DNA of 64,000 bases from assembly GCA_015501055.1 (NCBI GenBank), contig JADNYV010000006.1, forward strand, positions 558,001-622,000, given 5' to 3'. This stretch comes from Mucidula mucida. Lineage: Eukaryota > Basidiomycota > Agaricomycetes > Agaricales > Physalacriaceae. Positions 25,259 through 38,295 of this stretch are shown here, in pieces. Each line of letters opens with the position of its first letter. The stretch's first letter is position 1. Position numbers and translations under genes: made by a program. Under the pieces are notes generated by a model. It saw only the letters and a list, made by a program, of their open reading frames with translations. It ran no database searches and was not told the DNA's origin.

Positions 25259-25766
25259 GCTTAGAAGTAATGATTGTATTGTATCCGGCGAATCGTACCT
25301 TGAACCATCCATTGTACCCAGCAGGTCGAGGTGCTTAGCAGTTTCAACGGCGAACGCGTTCATCACGGGAAGCGTAGCACGCTGCATGGTTTGTACGAGC
25401 GGTCGGGTTGAAGGACATCCGCGTCTATTTTTAGCCCTCATCCGCTCATCAAGTCGAATTCGTACTTCCTGTGTCCTCGCCTCGGCCAAATTCCAGGGAA
25501 AGCCAGTATCGTGATGAAATACGTTCCCTGGGACCTTCGGATGTTTGGCTCTTTTCAATGACTGCGAGCCAGTTGGATCCATCAAAGCATATGGTTTTTC
25601 GCATTCATATCTTATCTTCGAGAATAGGCCACGGCGGTACGTAGCTAATCTCGGTTGGTTTAGCTGCGTGGCAGCCATTTCTAGATCATATAAATGTCGC
25701 CATCGGACGCGTCAAAAAGCTCCACCTGCCCCCGCAAATTTCTGTGTACCTTGGGCACTGGCAGTC
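25259..25766. other. intergenic, promoter of the MFS transporter
   Basis: 508 bp between two plus-strand genes. A 179-codon minus-strand frame (25139-25678) overlaps the proteasome 3' end, lacks recognisable motifs and is taken as chance. Nothing else is supported. Confidence 0.4.
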
Positions 25767-28263
25767 ATGGCATCCACGCCGCCTTCTCCTTCGATGGATG
25801 AAAAACTTGACGAGAAACATGATCACCACACCGAGATCGCTGCTAAGGAGGTCGATACAGCCGCACAGTTGCTCGCTGGCATCACAGAAAACCTCGACCC
25901 AAAGGAAGCGGACAGAGTCAGGTGTGATGCATACCCGCCCGCATATGCCACTTGAAGCTAACGCCGCGCTTAATGTAGGAGAAAAATTGACAGGCACATT
26001 CTTCCTCTGATGTGCAGTACGTCTCGATTCCTCTCCTTCCCGCCCTCCCGCTCTGATCGTCGCCTTCCTTAGCCCTGTACTGGTACGTACTATCCCAGCT
26101 GTCATCACGCGCTCAGCCTTATCGGCATCAGGATTCAATTTATGGACAAGACCACACTTGGAAACTCGGCGATTTTGGGAATTAGGTGAGGTCGGTTCTC
26201 ATGGGTCGGTTCTTGTGGTCTGATGCCTTTTGGGGCGTTAGAGAGGCGACACATTTAACCACGAATCAGTACGTGTCTGTTTTCATAAAGTAAGTCTTCG
26301 GCAATTGACTTTGAATAGGTACAACTGGCAAGCTTTTATCTCCTTATGTCTGGTACCGATGTGATAACACGGCAAATCGCGAACAGGCTTGGAACGGTGT
26401 TCTATCTGAGTTACCTATTGTTCGAATTTCCCCAGAATTTGGGACTTCAGCGCTTCCCTGTCGGTAAATGGATGAGGTAGGTTTGGGCATATGTCGTTGT
26501 TTGTTTAAATCTAACCAAAGTCAGTTGCAACATCTTCATCTGGGGCATCTCTCTCTGCTGTCATGCCGCTTGTAAAAACTTTGCGGGTCTCTTTGTCTGC
26601 CGAATTTTCCTTGGGGTATGCGAGGGTTCGATCACCGCCGGTTTTATGATTGTCAGTTCCATGTTCTACACACGAACGGAACAGACCCTTCGCGTCGGCT
26701 ACTGGTGTGAGTAGAGCCGATTGGACGCAAGACTATCACTGACGTGTTTGCTTATCGTAAAGTCTTGATGAATGGTACTGGTGAGTTAATCGGACTTGGC
26801 TTCAACGCCACACACTCACATGTCAAAAAAAAATATCAGCCCAAATTATTTCGGGGTTCATCAGCTTTGGGACATTACATATCACGAATACTGCTCTTGA
26901 ACCATGGCAATGGTAAGTGTTTTCGAGACCAAATACCACACCTTGTTCAACGGGTTGCAGGTTGATGATTATCACTGGTATCATCACCCTTGTGTGCGCC
27001 GTTACTTTCTGGTAGGTGGACCGCGGCTTCTCCTCAGTACGCGTTGACGTAGTGCACGTCGGCTTCAGGTTCATGTTCCCGGACTCTCCGACGTCGGCAT
27101 GGTTTTTGACTCCTCATGAACGAGCCATCGCGATCCACCGAATCAAGGTAGGTACTAACGATAGCTCTCACCGGCAGTCTACTCAACCCCTTTCCTAGGA
27201 AAACCAAACAGGTGTAGAGAACAAGCACTTCAAGAAGGAGCAGTTCGTAGCAACGCCCTTCAATGGGATGTACTCATTATTCAATTGACGCACTTTGACA
27301 GGATGATCGAGGCGCTGTTAGACCCGAAGACCTGGCTTTTCGCCCTCTTCTCTGCGCTCGATAACATCCCCAACTCCCTAACGAACCAGCGGTCCATCAT
27401 CGTTTCGTCATTTGGCTTCACTAACCTCCAGACCACTCTCCTGGGCTGCGTCGACGGCGTGGTCGAAATTGTTACGATCTGGACGGGCGTGACTCTTGCG
27501 GCGCGCATCCCCAACAGCCGGGCGTACGTAGGCTCGGCGTACTTGCTACCGAACATCCTGGGCGTGTTCTTGGTCAACTTCCTGAGCTGGAACAACAAGA
27601 TCGGGCTGTTATTCTCGGTGTGGCTCACTGGTGAGCAAGGGGGAATTTTTTTCTGATGAGAACGCGAACCCCGTCCAACTAACTCGTCCCTTCTTTTCCC
27701 CCAAGGCGTTGGAACCACTGGATTTGGTGCGATTCAAAAACGCCACATCCTTAAAAAGCTCACGTTGGCGGTCTAGTGCTAATGCTCTCCTGGTTGTCAA
27801 GCGTGACTGCGGGCCACACTAAGAAGATTACTGTTAATGCCGTCATGCTTTCTTCGTACTGTATAGGGAACGCAGCCGGTCCCTTCATGTGGCAAGCCAA
27901 GTACAAGCCTCGGTGCGCACCCATCATCCTTCCTGCTGTTCCGCGGTCGGTTTAGTCGAAATTTGCAGGAACCACGTCCCTTGGATCATCATTGGTATCT
28001 GCTACGTTTGCTGCATGGCCCTATTACTGGGCATACGCTTCCTTCTCAATCGGGAGAACAAGCGGCGCGAGAATGAACCCTCGGATGACAGCTTCGATGA
28101 TGTCTACATTGAACGGCTGACTGCAGATGGTCAACGGGAGATGGTCAAAGTTGACAAGGTAAGCACCATAGTAGTCCAATCAGCCATATCCTGATGCCCC
28201 GTGTTCCAGGAATTCTTGGACTTGACAGACATCCAGAACCGCGACTTCCGTTATGTTTTGTAG
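25767..28263 (+). CDS. MFS transporter, Dal5/allantoate permease family
   Basis: Proton-coupled plasma-membrane transporter of the anion:cation symporter group, whose fungal members carry allantoate, nicotinate, biotin precursors or similar acids. The hydrophilic N-terminus (MASTPPSPSMDEKLDEK) is followed by DKTTLGNSAILGI, the family's first-helix motif. Next are LGTVFYLSYLLFEFPQNLGL, IFIWGISLCCHAACKNF, FVCRIFLGVCEGSITAGFM and WYFT-type SSMFYTRTEQTLRVGYW. The second half has LLDPKTWLFALFSALDNIPN, SFGFTNLQTTLLGC, NAAGPFMWQAKYKPR and VPWIIIGICYVCCMALLLG. It ends DLTDIQNRDFRYVL at 28263. About 12 small introns, one of them GC-AG (26328-26386). The exact substrate cannot be read from sequence. 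Confidence 0.88.
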
Positions 28264-28574
28264 GATTATCAGTAGTAGTGTATCTTCCCTTTTCCTCTTA
28301 TCAAGTAACGCAACGAATGAAAATGTATCGTAGAACGCATTCAGTCGGCCATAAGCCGCACTCGTTTTTCAGGGATCTGCAACTCATCCAGAAGCCCTGA
28401 ACTCCACCTGGCTCAACGCCACGTTCCAAGGATATACGAAGGTTCTCTAGACCTCTCAAGCCTTCCATATGAATGAATGAAATGAATTCAATTGCCCCGC
28501 TGAATATACAATAGTAATAGTGAGATTTACATTACAGACAGAAACACTTCCATGACTTGATTCAAGATCAAAAT
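28264..28574. other. convergent 3' intergenic region
   Basis: 311 bp between the stops of the MFS transporter and the acyl-CoA synthetase, which converge. It should hold both poly(A) sites; an AT-rich patch lies near 28480-28545. No gene seen. Confidence 0.45.
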
Positions 28575-31288
28575 CTAAAGACGAGTAACGACCGCCGCGG
28601 AGGGCTCGCCCAAGGCGTAAAGCGCGTCCAACTCGGTCTTGTACAGATTGTACGCATCCTTGCGTTTGATTTTCAATGTGGGCGTAAGAGTGCCGTTATC
28701 GACGGTAAAGGGATTCATGGTGACGGCGATGCGCTTCACATACTCGAAACTATCGTGAAACATGTTAGAAATCACCATTTCGCGAGATGTTCAGACTTAC
28801 CCCTTCAGTCCGTTCTTTTTGGCCTCCGAGTTGAGTAGGTTCAAGATGGCGTTCGTGACCTTGGGATCCTTGGTGGCCTTGGCCATGATGCCGACATCTT
28901 CTGGCGCCACTGATGTTCCAGTGACACTGGAGATAATGGCGGCGAACTGGACTGGGTCTGGCACAACGACAGCACAAAGGTAAGGCTGGAAAGAATCTCC
29001 GTGGATGTAGATCTGTGCAACCAGGGAGCATGCGCTATACGTGTTTTCGATCTTCTCCAGCGCAACGTATTCACCCTGAGATAGCTTCATGATGTTCTAA
29101 AAGAGCAACAGCGAGCCAAAAGTGAGCTTCATCTTTAATTAAAAACATCTAGGCTCTTCACCTTGACACGGTCAATGATCTTGACTCGTCCACATTCATC
29201 AATGGCAACGACATCGCCAGTATGTAACCAGCCATCGGCGTCGATGGTCTCCGTGGTGTTCTTTTCGTCTGAAGAAATGAAAATTAGAAAGCAATACTAA
29301 TCATGAACGCGATGGTTTCACCTTTGTAATAGGTAACAAAGCAATTCTCACCACGAACCAAAAGTTCACCACGAGGGAAGGGCTTGTCCTCAGCCGTGTA
29401 TCCCATAGCTGGGACGTCGAGTAACATGATCTCGTTACATGGCTGCGGGGGACCAACAGTTCCACCAGCAGTAGGGTCATCGGGGATAGCCCTTGTTGTA
29501 GTCGCGCAAGTTTCCGTCATACCATAACTAGATCACAGTCAGAACGACTCTCGATAATTTCTTCAACAAACGTACCCTTCCAAGATGTTGCAGCACATGG
29601 CGATCTTCAAGAAATCAAGCACGTCCTTGTTGATCGGTGCCGATCCACAAATCATGGTTTCCATTTGGCCACCAAGAGCTGCCTTGACTTTACGGAAGAC
29701 AACGCGATCCCAAACGGCATGAGTAACGGCACCGGTAGTGCGCAGGTTGGTGAGCTTGGTCTGAACGGCATATCTGAAGATGGCTCCCTTGAGCCCAGGT
29801 ACATCTCCACCAGCCATGGCACCTTGATATATCCTATTGAATACACGAGGCACAGCGGGTATCATGGCGGGTTTCAGGATTTGGGCATCTTCCATGAGTC
29901 GTGCTGGGTCACCCGTGAAGTAACCAATGCTCGCGCCCATACCGATGCAGACGAACTCTGTGACACGCTAGGGAGGCTGATTAATACTTGTATGATAGAA
30001 TTCAGAAAATGCAATATACCTCGTATATGTGCGCGAGAGGCAGGAAGGATAACAAGCAGCCGTCTTCCGGAAGTTGAAGACCATACAAGTTGGATTGGAC
30101 CGCGGTGGCCATCATTTTGTGCGTTAATAAGACACCTTTGGGGTTGCTGGTCGTTCCCTTGAACGCGTCAGATTATGGTCTCCCGTCGATGAAAACAACA
30201 TACTGAGGTATAACAGATTGACGACAACTGATCCGGTGTGGCACGTATAGGTTCGATCAAGTTGGCACGACCAAATTCTTCGACTAGGGGAAACACTATT
30301 AAAGAAGCTTCGGAGAAGGAACAGACGCATACATTCGCTCATCTTCTTGAGCTGGATGTTCACCGTCGTGCTCCACTGCTGGAGAATGTTCCAAGCATCT
30401 GTGGGCAGGGGATCGATACAGACGATCATTCTCAGAATGGGTATTGAAGGAGCCATCTTCAGGAGCGCAGGTATATGGTCCGCGGTCGTGAATACGACGG
30501 TGACGTGCGCATGTTTGACACTAGAACAGTGTTAGTTCGCAGAAGAGCGATTGAAGAAAGAGAAAGATTACATGTATTCTACACAGGGATATCAGCTATT
30601 GACCACCTGATTAAATAGATCTCACGTACCAACAGCATCCTTGCCAAGGGTGTCGTAGAGCGAAACGCCGACTTTCTTGTGGCTTTGCAGAGCGAGATCA
30701 ATGACTTGCCAGTCTAAAAACGTATGAGCAAGTCTAAATTCGGTCACGCGCACGCGTACCTGGTCGGTTCTGAGACCAGACACCGACGGTCTCAAACTCG
30801 CCGCCGCCAAGTTGTCCGCTAGCAAAGAGCTTGGCCAGTGCGCTACCTATCCAACGGCGGCGGAGGTCGACCTCGCCATAGGTTTGCCAGACATAGTAGT
30901 TGGCAAATTTAAGCGGTGAAGTCGACAGCAGAGGACGGTGGCCGAGCATTCTGCGGTCGCGACCACCCTTGATACCAGTAAGGAATATCTCATCGACAGT
31001 CTGAAAGGAGCCGGGGGTGTTGCTGTCTGTGTATCCGAATACGGCTAGCAATAACAAGTTTAGCTGTCGGTTCAGCCGAAAAGCGAGAGCGCGTACCATT
31101 GCGGTATATACCTGTCGGGGAGGGGGTAAAAGTGAGCTTCTTGGCGGGCGACAGCGATGATCCCTACCTGTCCCGCCTGGTTTCTTGGTCCCCGGGACCT
31201 CTGCAGCCTGCCTTTTGAACGGGATCTCCGCGGGAAACGGGTGTACGTGGTCGGTAACAAGCATCGTCTTCTTCTGTGGTCCAGACAT
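28575..31288 (-). CDS. long-chain fatty acid-CoA ligase (acyl-CoA synthetase)
   Basis: Activates long-chain fatty acids to acyl-CoA with ATP for lipid synthesis or beta-oxidation. It starts [19 protein letters not shown] at 31288. The body includes [30 protein letters not shown] and [21 protein letters not shown]. The AMP-binding P-loop [20 protein letters not shown] is near 30150. Further exons give [45 protein letters not shown], then the fatty-acyl signature [20 protein letters not shown] and [20 protein letters not shown]. The C-terminus [19 protein letters not shown] is the Faa-type ending. About nine introns. Not closing with a peroxisomal signal (ends VVTRL), so cytosolic or ER location is more likely. 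Confidence 0.94.
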
Positions 31289-31843
31289 TTCTCAAAGTGA
31301 TTCAGGTATTTAACTGGGGCAGTGGTAGCGGTCAGGATGGGGAGGAGACGAGAAATTACCTTTTCCACGTGAAAGGCGCGTCCCCGGTCTCACTCCGGGT
31401 ACGTCGATCGTCCTCCGGCAACTGCAGTATCCGTCCTGTGTGTAGCCTGATATCTGTCAGCCCGACTGCCCGCAGCATCGTTGTTCAGCGTTGACCGACT
31501 AGGCGGAAGTCCACGGAAGTTGATCGCAGAGGATCATGATGAAATACACCCTGCAGGACCAATTCCTCGGCACACTCACAGCGACGAAACAATCTAGAAC
31601 GCATCAACAAGGCTCTACAAGTCTCGAGATGTGCGCAATCTTGAAGGCTAGTTGAAAACATTCGGAAACAAGTCCTCACACAGGTACCTTGCTTGGAATC
31701 AACTCTACAACGCAACTGACGGGCGACTGCGTGCCGCATCACAAACAGTAAGAGTCCAACAGCATTAATATGGATACACGAGCAGAAAGTAATAGATACA
31801 TGTTGCGGTATGTCGCGGCTCGTACCACGCAGCGGATGAAGAG
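31289..31843. promoter_or_regulatory. intergenic, promoter of the acyl-CoA synthetase
   Basis: 555 bp upstream of the acyl-CoA synthetase (minus strand) and downstream of the zinc-ribbon gene. The frames present carry no recognisable motif. Confidence 0.4.
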
Positions 31844-32344
31844 TTATTTCTGGTACGTTGGATTGTAGCCCGCATTGTAGCCCGGGTTATACGCAACGGC
31901 GGGCTCTGGAAGTCTATCGTAGCGTCGATGAGAACACCGCAGAGAATGATACCTTGACAGCACTCACCCTGGACCGCTGGGCGTGCGCCACTGGCAAATC
32001 GTACACACCCATACATGTTTGGAGGAGAGTGGGACCACAGGAACAAAAAAAAGCTCAAACCAAGTCTTCTTCTTCGCCGCAATCACGGACGCTGACAACG
32101 GATCCTTAACAGCCTCTTCATAACCATAACCGCTGACTTACCGTTGTTACAACGCGGGCATATATGAGCAACTTGCTCGGTGCCATCAGGCTTGATCTTG
32201 GTCTGACAACCAACTGCAGAGCAGTCTCAGCATCGCCCCTACTAGAAGACTGTAGGAACTGTTCTCACAGAAGATGGGAATGCAAACTCGATGCGCAGAA
32301 TCAGTTACGGGTTCACAGTAAGACCAATTGCACTCACAGAACAT
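31844..32344 (-). CDS. small zinc-ribbon protein (zinc-ribbon 15 type)
   Basis: Protein of about 100 residues with two CxxC knuckles, matching a conserved but uncharacterised fungal family. Exon 1 is only 7 nt (32338-32344, ATGTTCT) and exon 2 only 18 nt (32269-32286). Spliced in phase with exon 3 (32142-32213) they give MFFCIPIFFGCQTKIKPDG, then AHICPRCNN. Exon 4 begins at 32091 (SVIAAKKKTWFELFFVPVVP) and continues to HVWVCTICQWRTPSGPG. The last exon is tyrosine/glycine-rich (AYNPGYNAGYNPTYQK) and stops at 31844. The four paired cysteines CPRC and CTIC fit a zinc ribbon, with additional Cys near the N-terminus. Function unknown. Confidence 0.85.
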
Positions 32345-34153
32345 TTGGTATGTTAGCAGACGGGGGATAACGATGGTAAAAAGCAAAGAGGCTGGCGGAC
32401 TGCGCGTGTCTTGGCCATCATCTTGGCTCACAGCATCTGTCCCATGACATAGAGAGGTCGGGATTCCCCGAGAACAAATCGCATGTGGCGGTGCACGGTC
32501 TAGACTCACTCCTATTTCAAGCCTCCAAGTTCGAACGGCAACCATAAGACCTCGAGATATCCCTCAAAGGCCCCTTCCTCCTGCTCCTCCAGTCCTGCGA
32601 ACAACCTCTTCTGAATCCATTGATATGCCTACCTGCTCTAATGTCACCCAACGAACCGATCAAAATCTTTCTAGCGGATGGCGAGAGTCATCGAGACCAT
32701 CACAACTAACTGAAAAACTCAAAGAGTCTCGGTCAATTGAAATAGAAGAGCCAGTTCTACAGCTATTTCATTTCCCTGGCATCCTTCTCTCATCAATGAC
32801 CTCTCACTCTTTTCTCCCATACAGCCCACATCGATTCAGTGTTCTTATCTTTGCCTGTCTTCCGTCTTCTGTTCTGCCTGCCCTAGTCAGTTGATGTACG
32901 GTATATCTACACATTCAAATCCGGACCATCGACCTCTGCGCGTGAGCTTTCTGTGACAATTGAACCTATTTCGTCAACGCGCTCGTTGTGTGTACTTTCA
33001 GCGCTCTATCTATCAGACTACTTGTAAGTGCTCTTTCCCGGATGAAAATAACACCACCATCCGGCTGTCATGGTACTGATATGACGACGTTTCGCCGCAG
33101 ATATTCTCAGAACATGTTCAGTCCATGATCTTATGTCACATCCCTTTCATCGTTTCACGCCTTCCTCTTCAGCTCTACTGTTAGAGCAGGCTCGCAGGAA
33201 TACATTCCACCAAGTCTTGCGAATCCTTGTCACCCGCCGACGTTACGAGCTCTGTTCGGAACTCCTCCGATCCACACCGCGTTACGTTGACCCCTCGTTC
33301 GCATGCAATGCATCCCTCAGCATACAGCACCCGGCTCGATTCTCCTTGCGCGCTCGATGTAACGAAAACCCAATCGCCAATGTCTTCCCGGCGCGTAGAC
33401 ATCCTTCACGCTTCGTCGCTTCGAAAGCCTAGTTGCCACGATCTTCCCCCTCACAAACTTACATCCTCATTAAAAACATCCGATTTTGAAGGACGCCGAT
33501 CTTAAACTCGTCGTTAGCGTTTTGTAAGATGCGTCCCCCAAAAGAAATCTCAGCCCTTGTTCTCAGAGAAGGCGCCATGCATTACGCCACTCTGCGAAAC
33601 ACTGGCAGGTGCAGGTGCGATCTGCCGTAAATCGAGACGCCCCTCAAGGTGACTGCCCGCCACTGACATGTTCATTTCCCACTACTCTTCCCCTCGGATA
33701 ACACACCGAGCGATCGATAGTACATGCACTAATCCGTTCGCCGTCCGCTTTCCTCCGTTAGATGATAACGGTCCCGGAACATGGACAGCTGCATGTCGCA
33801 GCAGTTGCCCAAAATGTTTAACCTCAATCATCTTACAGCCTCGGCTAATAAGCTCAACTTAGACCTTAGTCTGTTGTCAACGGCCGCCTCGATAACCTTC
33901 CAATGATTTTATTACGACACGTAGTTATGTAGTACAAATGGCAATGCAACAAAACGCCCAAAACTGAGAAAACGACTACTAAATGTACGATAGATAGCTT
34001 GATGACAATAACGGATGATAAAAATGAGAATAATATACGTTCACTAGCAGGGATAATAGTCTAAGACAGCGATGCAACGACAAAACAGTAAAGGCGACAA
34101 TAGGTGTACAAGGTGGCTTTTTGAAAGTCCTTTTGCGAATGGTAAATGAGTCC
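32345..34153. other. 1.8-kb gene-poor stretch
   Basis: Upstream of the zinc-ribbon gene and downstream of the transcription factor stop. The plus strand is notably pyrimidine-rich at 32560-33020 and 33090-33520 (many CTC/TTC/CCT runs), which in fungi often marks transcript leaders. Short frames here (for example 33133-33432, arginine-rich) match nothing I know. I see no supported gene. A non-coding or poorly conserved transcript is possible. Confidence 0.4.
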
Positions 34154-37100
34154 TCAATGATAATAGCCACTTCCGTCCTCAACGAAATCTATGCCGTCAG
34201 ACTGTGTCAATGATGAAGGTCCGGTGGGAGAGAAATCCATGAACCCATTGCTGACCGTTCGTGCGGAGTGGGAGCTATGATGGTACCCAACCATCACGCT
34301 CACATCACTTCCGACCACCGCAGGTCCCGTCCCCGGAGGACTGAAGTTGAACGGCTCAATACCCCCCGGATGCTGGCCATAGAGCATCCCCTCACTCTTG
34401 ATGCCGGCAGCGGGAACAGACACGAGACTTGAGAACACAGGTGATCGCATGCTGGTACCTGCGGTGCTACCCGAAGTGGAAGTCCCTGGAGGTGTGTAAG
34501 AAGGCCACCCATGAGCACCGGTGGAGCTATCGGTGCTGTAAGCCGTAGGTGGCGCAGAATGCGAGCTGTTGAGGTTGCTAACGTTAAGCGGAGGGAGGTG
34601 ATGCGTCGAAGCGCTCCCCATCTTTCCGGTGGGCCCGTAGACGTCGACAAAGGAAGAGACATGCGACGGCTGAGCATTAGGGTCCGTATAGCGCATTTCG
34701 ATCTCCTGCATATGCTGTTGATCCGAGATAGGTGTATGTGGCTGGCTGTACGCCTGTGCAGTCCGATGCCTCATTTTATTGTCCTCCCAAACTAAAGTGA
34801 TGGTTTCCCGCCGTTCCTCACTCTTGGAAAATGCCCAACGCATCTCTCCGAGAGCTACTAAGCAAACTCGAACTCCCTCTTCTGGATCATAAACGGGGAT
34901 ATACGATGAGTGAATGAGTGGCGGCGGCAGCGAACCATCCATTCGAGCATCTCCCTCTTGCTTCAGTGGCGTGTATTGCGATTGGTTGTTCCCGTACTCC
35001 ATCAGAGTGCTGGATTCGGTGCTAGCGCAGTAGAACCCCGCGAAATAACATCCGTCTCGGACGAGACCAGCGTCCCATTTGAACATGCCCCCCATGTCGG
35101 AGATGTCACAGGATAAATGGCGCTTGATAATCCCGAGGACGCTGGGGATGAGACGCGTGCATTTGCGTGTAGCTATGCTGTGTAACTGATGGAGCGTGTA
35201 GTACGGTGGCGGAGTCTGCCCATGCGGAGAAGAATGGGGAGAGGAATGTCCGGAGAACATGGGCTGGGGTGACGAAGAGTTGGTTCCCGGGCGTGAGCGA
35301 GAGACGAGCTTCTTGAGCGAGTCGCGGATAACATTGTCTACAGTGACAATCAGTGGCAGTTCAATTTATCCGCAACGAGCCACTTACAGCACTCAAAGAT
35401 AAAGATCTGAAAGGAGAAACTCACTTGAGCATCGCGGTTGAGACGGTAAGATGGGGGTACTTACTTGCCACGCGCTGGCGAATCTCTCAACTTGGCCGTC
35501 GACTTCGCTGTCGATGCCGCCAGGTTTCTTGACACTTTCGAACTCTTCCCAACAACGTTGAAGACCATCCCAAAGTTCTCTGATCCCTTCTCCATCGACG
35601 CCACCCCCTTCTTCTGCTTTGCGTAACGCCTTCTCACTAGTCAGGATAGTATGCGTTTTCCGGCAGACCGCACTGAGGTGGAGAGGGATCGAGAAGAGAT
35701 GTGTCACTTGCAGGTAAGGATGAGCGGTGGTCAAGTACGGCGAGTCCGATGAGGGAATCGAGGTGATGTTAAAATTGTAGGGAGGTAGAGTGCCTTGGAA
35801 CGCGTCAAGATCATCCTCCGTTCTGGCGTCGAAGAAAGTTAATATCGGACAGGTGTATTGAATTGGCAGACTTACAGGATCAGACGTCCGCCGCGCATTC
35901 CGGCTGTTATTCCTTCTTGAAGGTGAGCGTACCAGAAGATGCGAGCGCGGATGAGCGCTCCATCCGAATCAGCGGGTGAGGGATTAGGTGAAGGCGAAAG
36001 CAAGCACAAGCACCGCGCCTGTAGTAGGGTGGCTTCCTGCATCGTTACTTTATCCAGGGGGCTAGAGTCTATCCCTCATGGGTCAATAAAAAAGCCCCGA
36101 TACAAAAAAACAGACTTACCTTCCAAAAGCGGGACAAGAAGTAAGAGGACTCTTATACCGTCCCAGGTGGGCTTCCGCATCATGCTGTGATAGTCGACGA
36201 GCTCGAGGAGCTCTCGCAACATAGCATCGGTGTTGTCTTTGCGTCCGGCACGAGCTTTCGAGGATTTGGGTGCTCGAGACATGGTTGAAGACGCGCTTCG
36301 CGTGTTCCTGCCCGTGAATTCGGCATGGGCCATTTGATGGGATCCCTCAAAGCCATGGTCGTCGTGATCCATGGGGGAGCCATGTTCATCGACGCCGAAG
36401 GACGCCGCCCACACGACCAAGAGTAACGATAGCACGCTGCCTTCGTGTCCAAGGGGATGAGTGCCTTTGGAGTGGGCAATGAATCTTGCTGCAAATTCAG
36501 TGGGATCAAGGATAGGACCTGGTGATAAATGTCACTGTCAGGCAAATGACGGGATGAGCAGGGAAGGGTGCATACGTTGGAGACTGAACCATCTCCAAAA
36601 TGGAGACGAGAAGAAGTCTGGCTTCAGCTGGGGGATGATGCTGGGGAGATGCGTCGCAGGAGACGCGAGATTGGGCGAGTTGAGGCCGTCGGTGGCCTTG
36701 CCATATATCGCTCTATAAGGCAAGAATTAGTGCGGGAATCGATCAGGACTGCCTGACGCACTCGACCTGTTGCAAGCGTCGCCCGCGTCGAAGGAGCTTT
36801 ACAGCTTTGACGTCGGCAAACTCGTCCCTGTAAATGACCGGAATTAAGACGCGAAGGTCGATCAAGGCAGGGAGCGGGTGTCCATACACGCATTTGAGGC
36901 CCCGTTCTTTGCAGTTTGAACAGGCGGGATGAGGGCCGGCACTGCCAAACGGTAGGTCCTTGAGATCACAGCGAACTCTGCGGAAAACATCGGCGACGAC
37001 GCGCGCAACAACGGCGAACAACATACCTACGCATGCGGCAGGCGCCACAAGCGGAGAACTGCTGGCGCGAAGACTTGGGCTGGCCAGATGGGCGTCGCTG

Positions 37101-37166
37101 GTATGGGGCAGACGTACTACGCGACGCCGGTGACGACGACGACGATGAGGGCACTCTGGGAGACAT
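34154..37166 (-). CDS. Zn2Cys6 fungal transcription factor
   Basis: Nuclear DNA-binding regulator. The N-terminus is Ser-rich (MSPRVPSSSSSSPASRS) and leads to the binuclear zinc cluster, split by an intron: SACGACRMRR joined to VRCDLKDLPFGSAGPHP, then ACSNCKERGLKCV. The six cysteines are visible. A basic linker (KLLRRGRRLQQVE) follows. The middle region has the fungal-TF domain helices, for example FFSSPFWRWFSLQ, EGSVLSLLLVVWAASFGVDE and LLELVDYHSMMRKPTWDGI. The last, long exon (34154-35260) includes RKCTRLIPSVLGIIKRHLS and FKWDAGLVRDGCYFAGF. It ends in a Ser/Pro/Gly-rich, probably activating tail with acidic end DFVEDGSGYYH. Introns are short. Target genes cannot be inferred here; neighbours do not form a metabolic cluster. 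Confidence 0.9.
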
Positions 37167-38295
37167 GATTGGCGTCGGGGGGATATAGACGGAGCAGAAG
37201 ACCAGAGGGCATATAAGGGAAAAGAGGATACGAATGGAGCGGAGATCTGGCGAGAATAGAGATCTTCTTCATGTTGACTGAGAATTATTTAAATTAAATG
37301 GTAAGTGTCTGTGTGGTGGCCAAGTATGGCTTCGAGTCGTAATTGATGTGACTGCCAAAAGCAGTCGGGCTTTTTATGGTACCGCATACCGTCGATTTGC
37401 AAGCTTTGCTGTGCTCTGCGCCGCTATGCCTACTTGACTGTCCGCCAATAAATCCCCGGGTGCGGTGGGAATCGCAGTGGCTACCCCTGGCAGCCACCTC
37501 AGGTTGAGGTCCATTTCGTCCTTTCCCTTTCCTGGCATCGTGCAAAGTCCGGCGTTTGAATCTCACTCTACGTTTCAATATGGCATATCCCACCCGATGA
37601 AGGGGATTGCCGCGGGTGCATCAAGCGGGCTTTAGATCTTGAACTTAATCGCAACTCCAGCACAACCTTGTGGCATCACCTAATTGGCGCGTCTTGACAT
37701 CATGATCAGAACAGCAGACATTTACGAGAAAGTCCATCACGACAAGGAGACAATCAACGGCCACCTCTGCTAGCGCGCACTCGTGCAATACAATCACTAG
37801 CCGTCTCCATTAGAACAACGTCCAGGGTATTGAATGTGCACTAGAAAGTTACTCTAAATTCAACCACACCATTGTCTAGACAGACAGAATGCGACTACGA
37901 ACCAAACGGACAACACTTGAAATCGCTTATGGATCAGCGGTACCCTGTTGTACATCGATGACTAACTCACATAACTCATGTGACATCCATCGTTGTCTTC
38001 CGTCCATTGTACCAGTTGCCCTGACCTAGATGATCCCCGGCGAACACGAGTCTCGCGCGCCAATTCCAGGCGCATTCCGTCTGTGCGGCCACGAATGAAT
38101 ATATTTTGCCGTCCTTCTACCCATCCATCCGTCCATCTCGTGTCATCCAATCAATCAAGCTTCTCGTGGGTTCTGACAGACCCAAGAAAATCCAAAAGTA
38201 AGCCTTTGGTATACACTTGAATACATACATAAGTATGGAACGTGCTTGAAGTGTAATAGCGGTAGATACTCCACATAATGGAGTAAAGGGCGACG
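37167..38295. promoter_or_regulatory. 1.1-kb intergenic region upstream of the Zn2Cys6 gene
   Basis: Long upstream region of the regulator and 3' flank of NOP16. No gene is supported. AT-rich around 37280-37310. A sequence near 37550 looks vaguely like a tRNA B-box but no cloverleaf follows from it. Confidence 0.4.

Noticed and set aside
25139..25678. 179-codon minus-strand frame behind the proteasome gene
   Set aside because: It overlaps the proteasome 3' coding end, contains no recognisable domain and has no supporting neighbours or splice context.
37500..37570. B-box-like GTTTGAATC suggesting a tRNA
   Set aside because: No matching A-box and no cloverleaf could be folded upstream or downstream.
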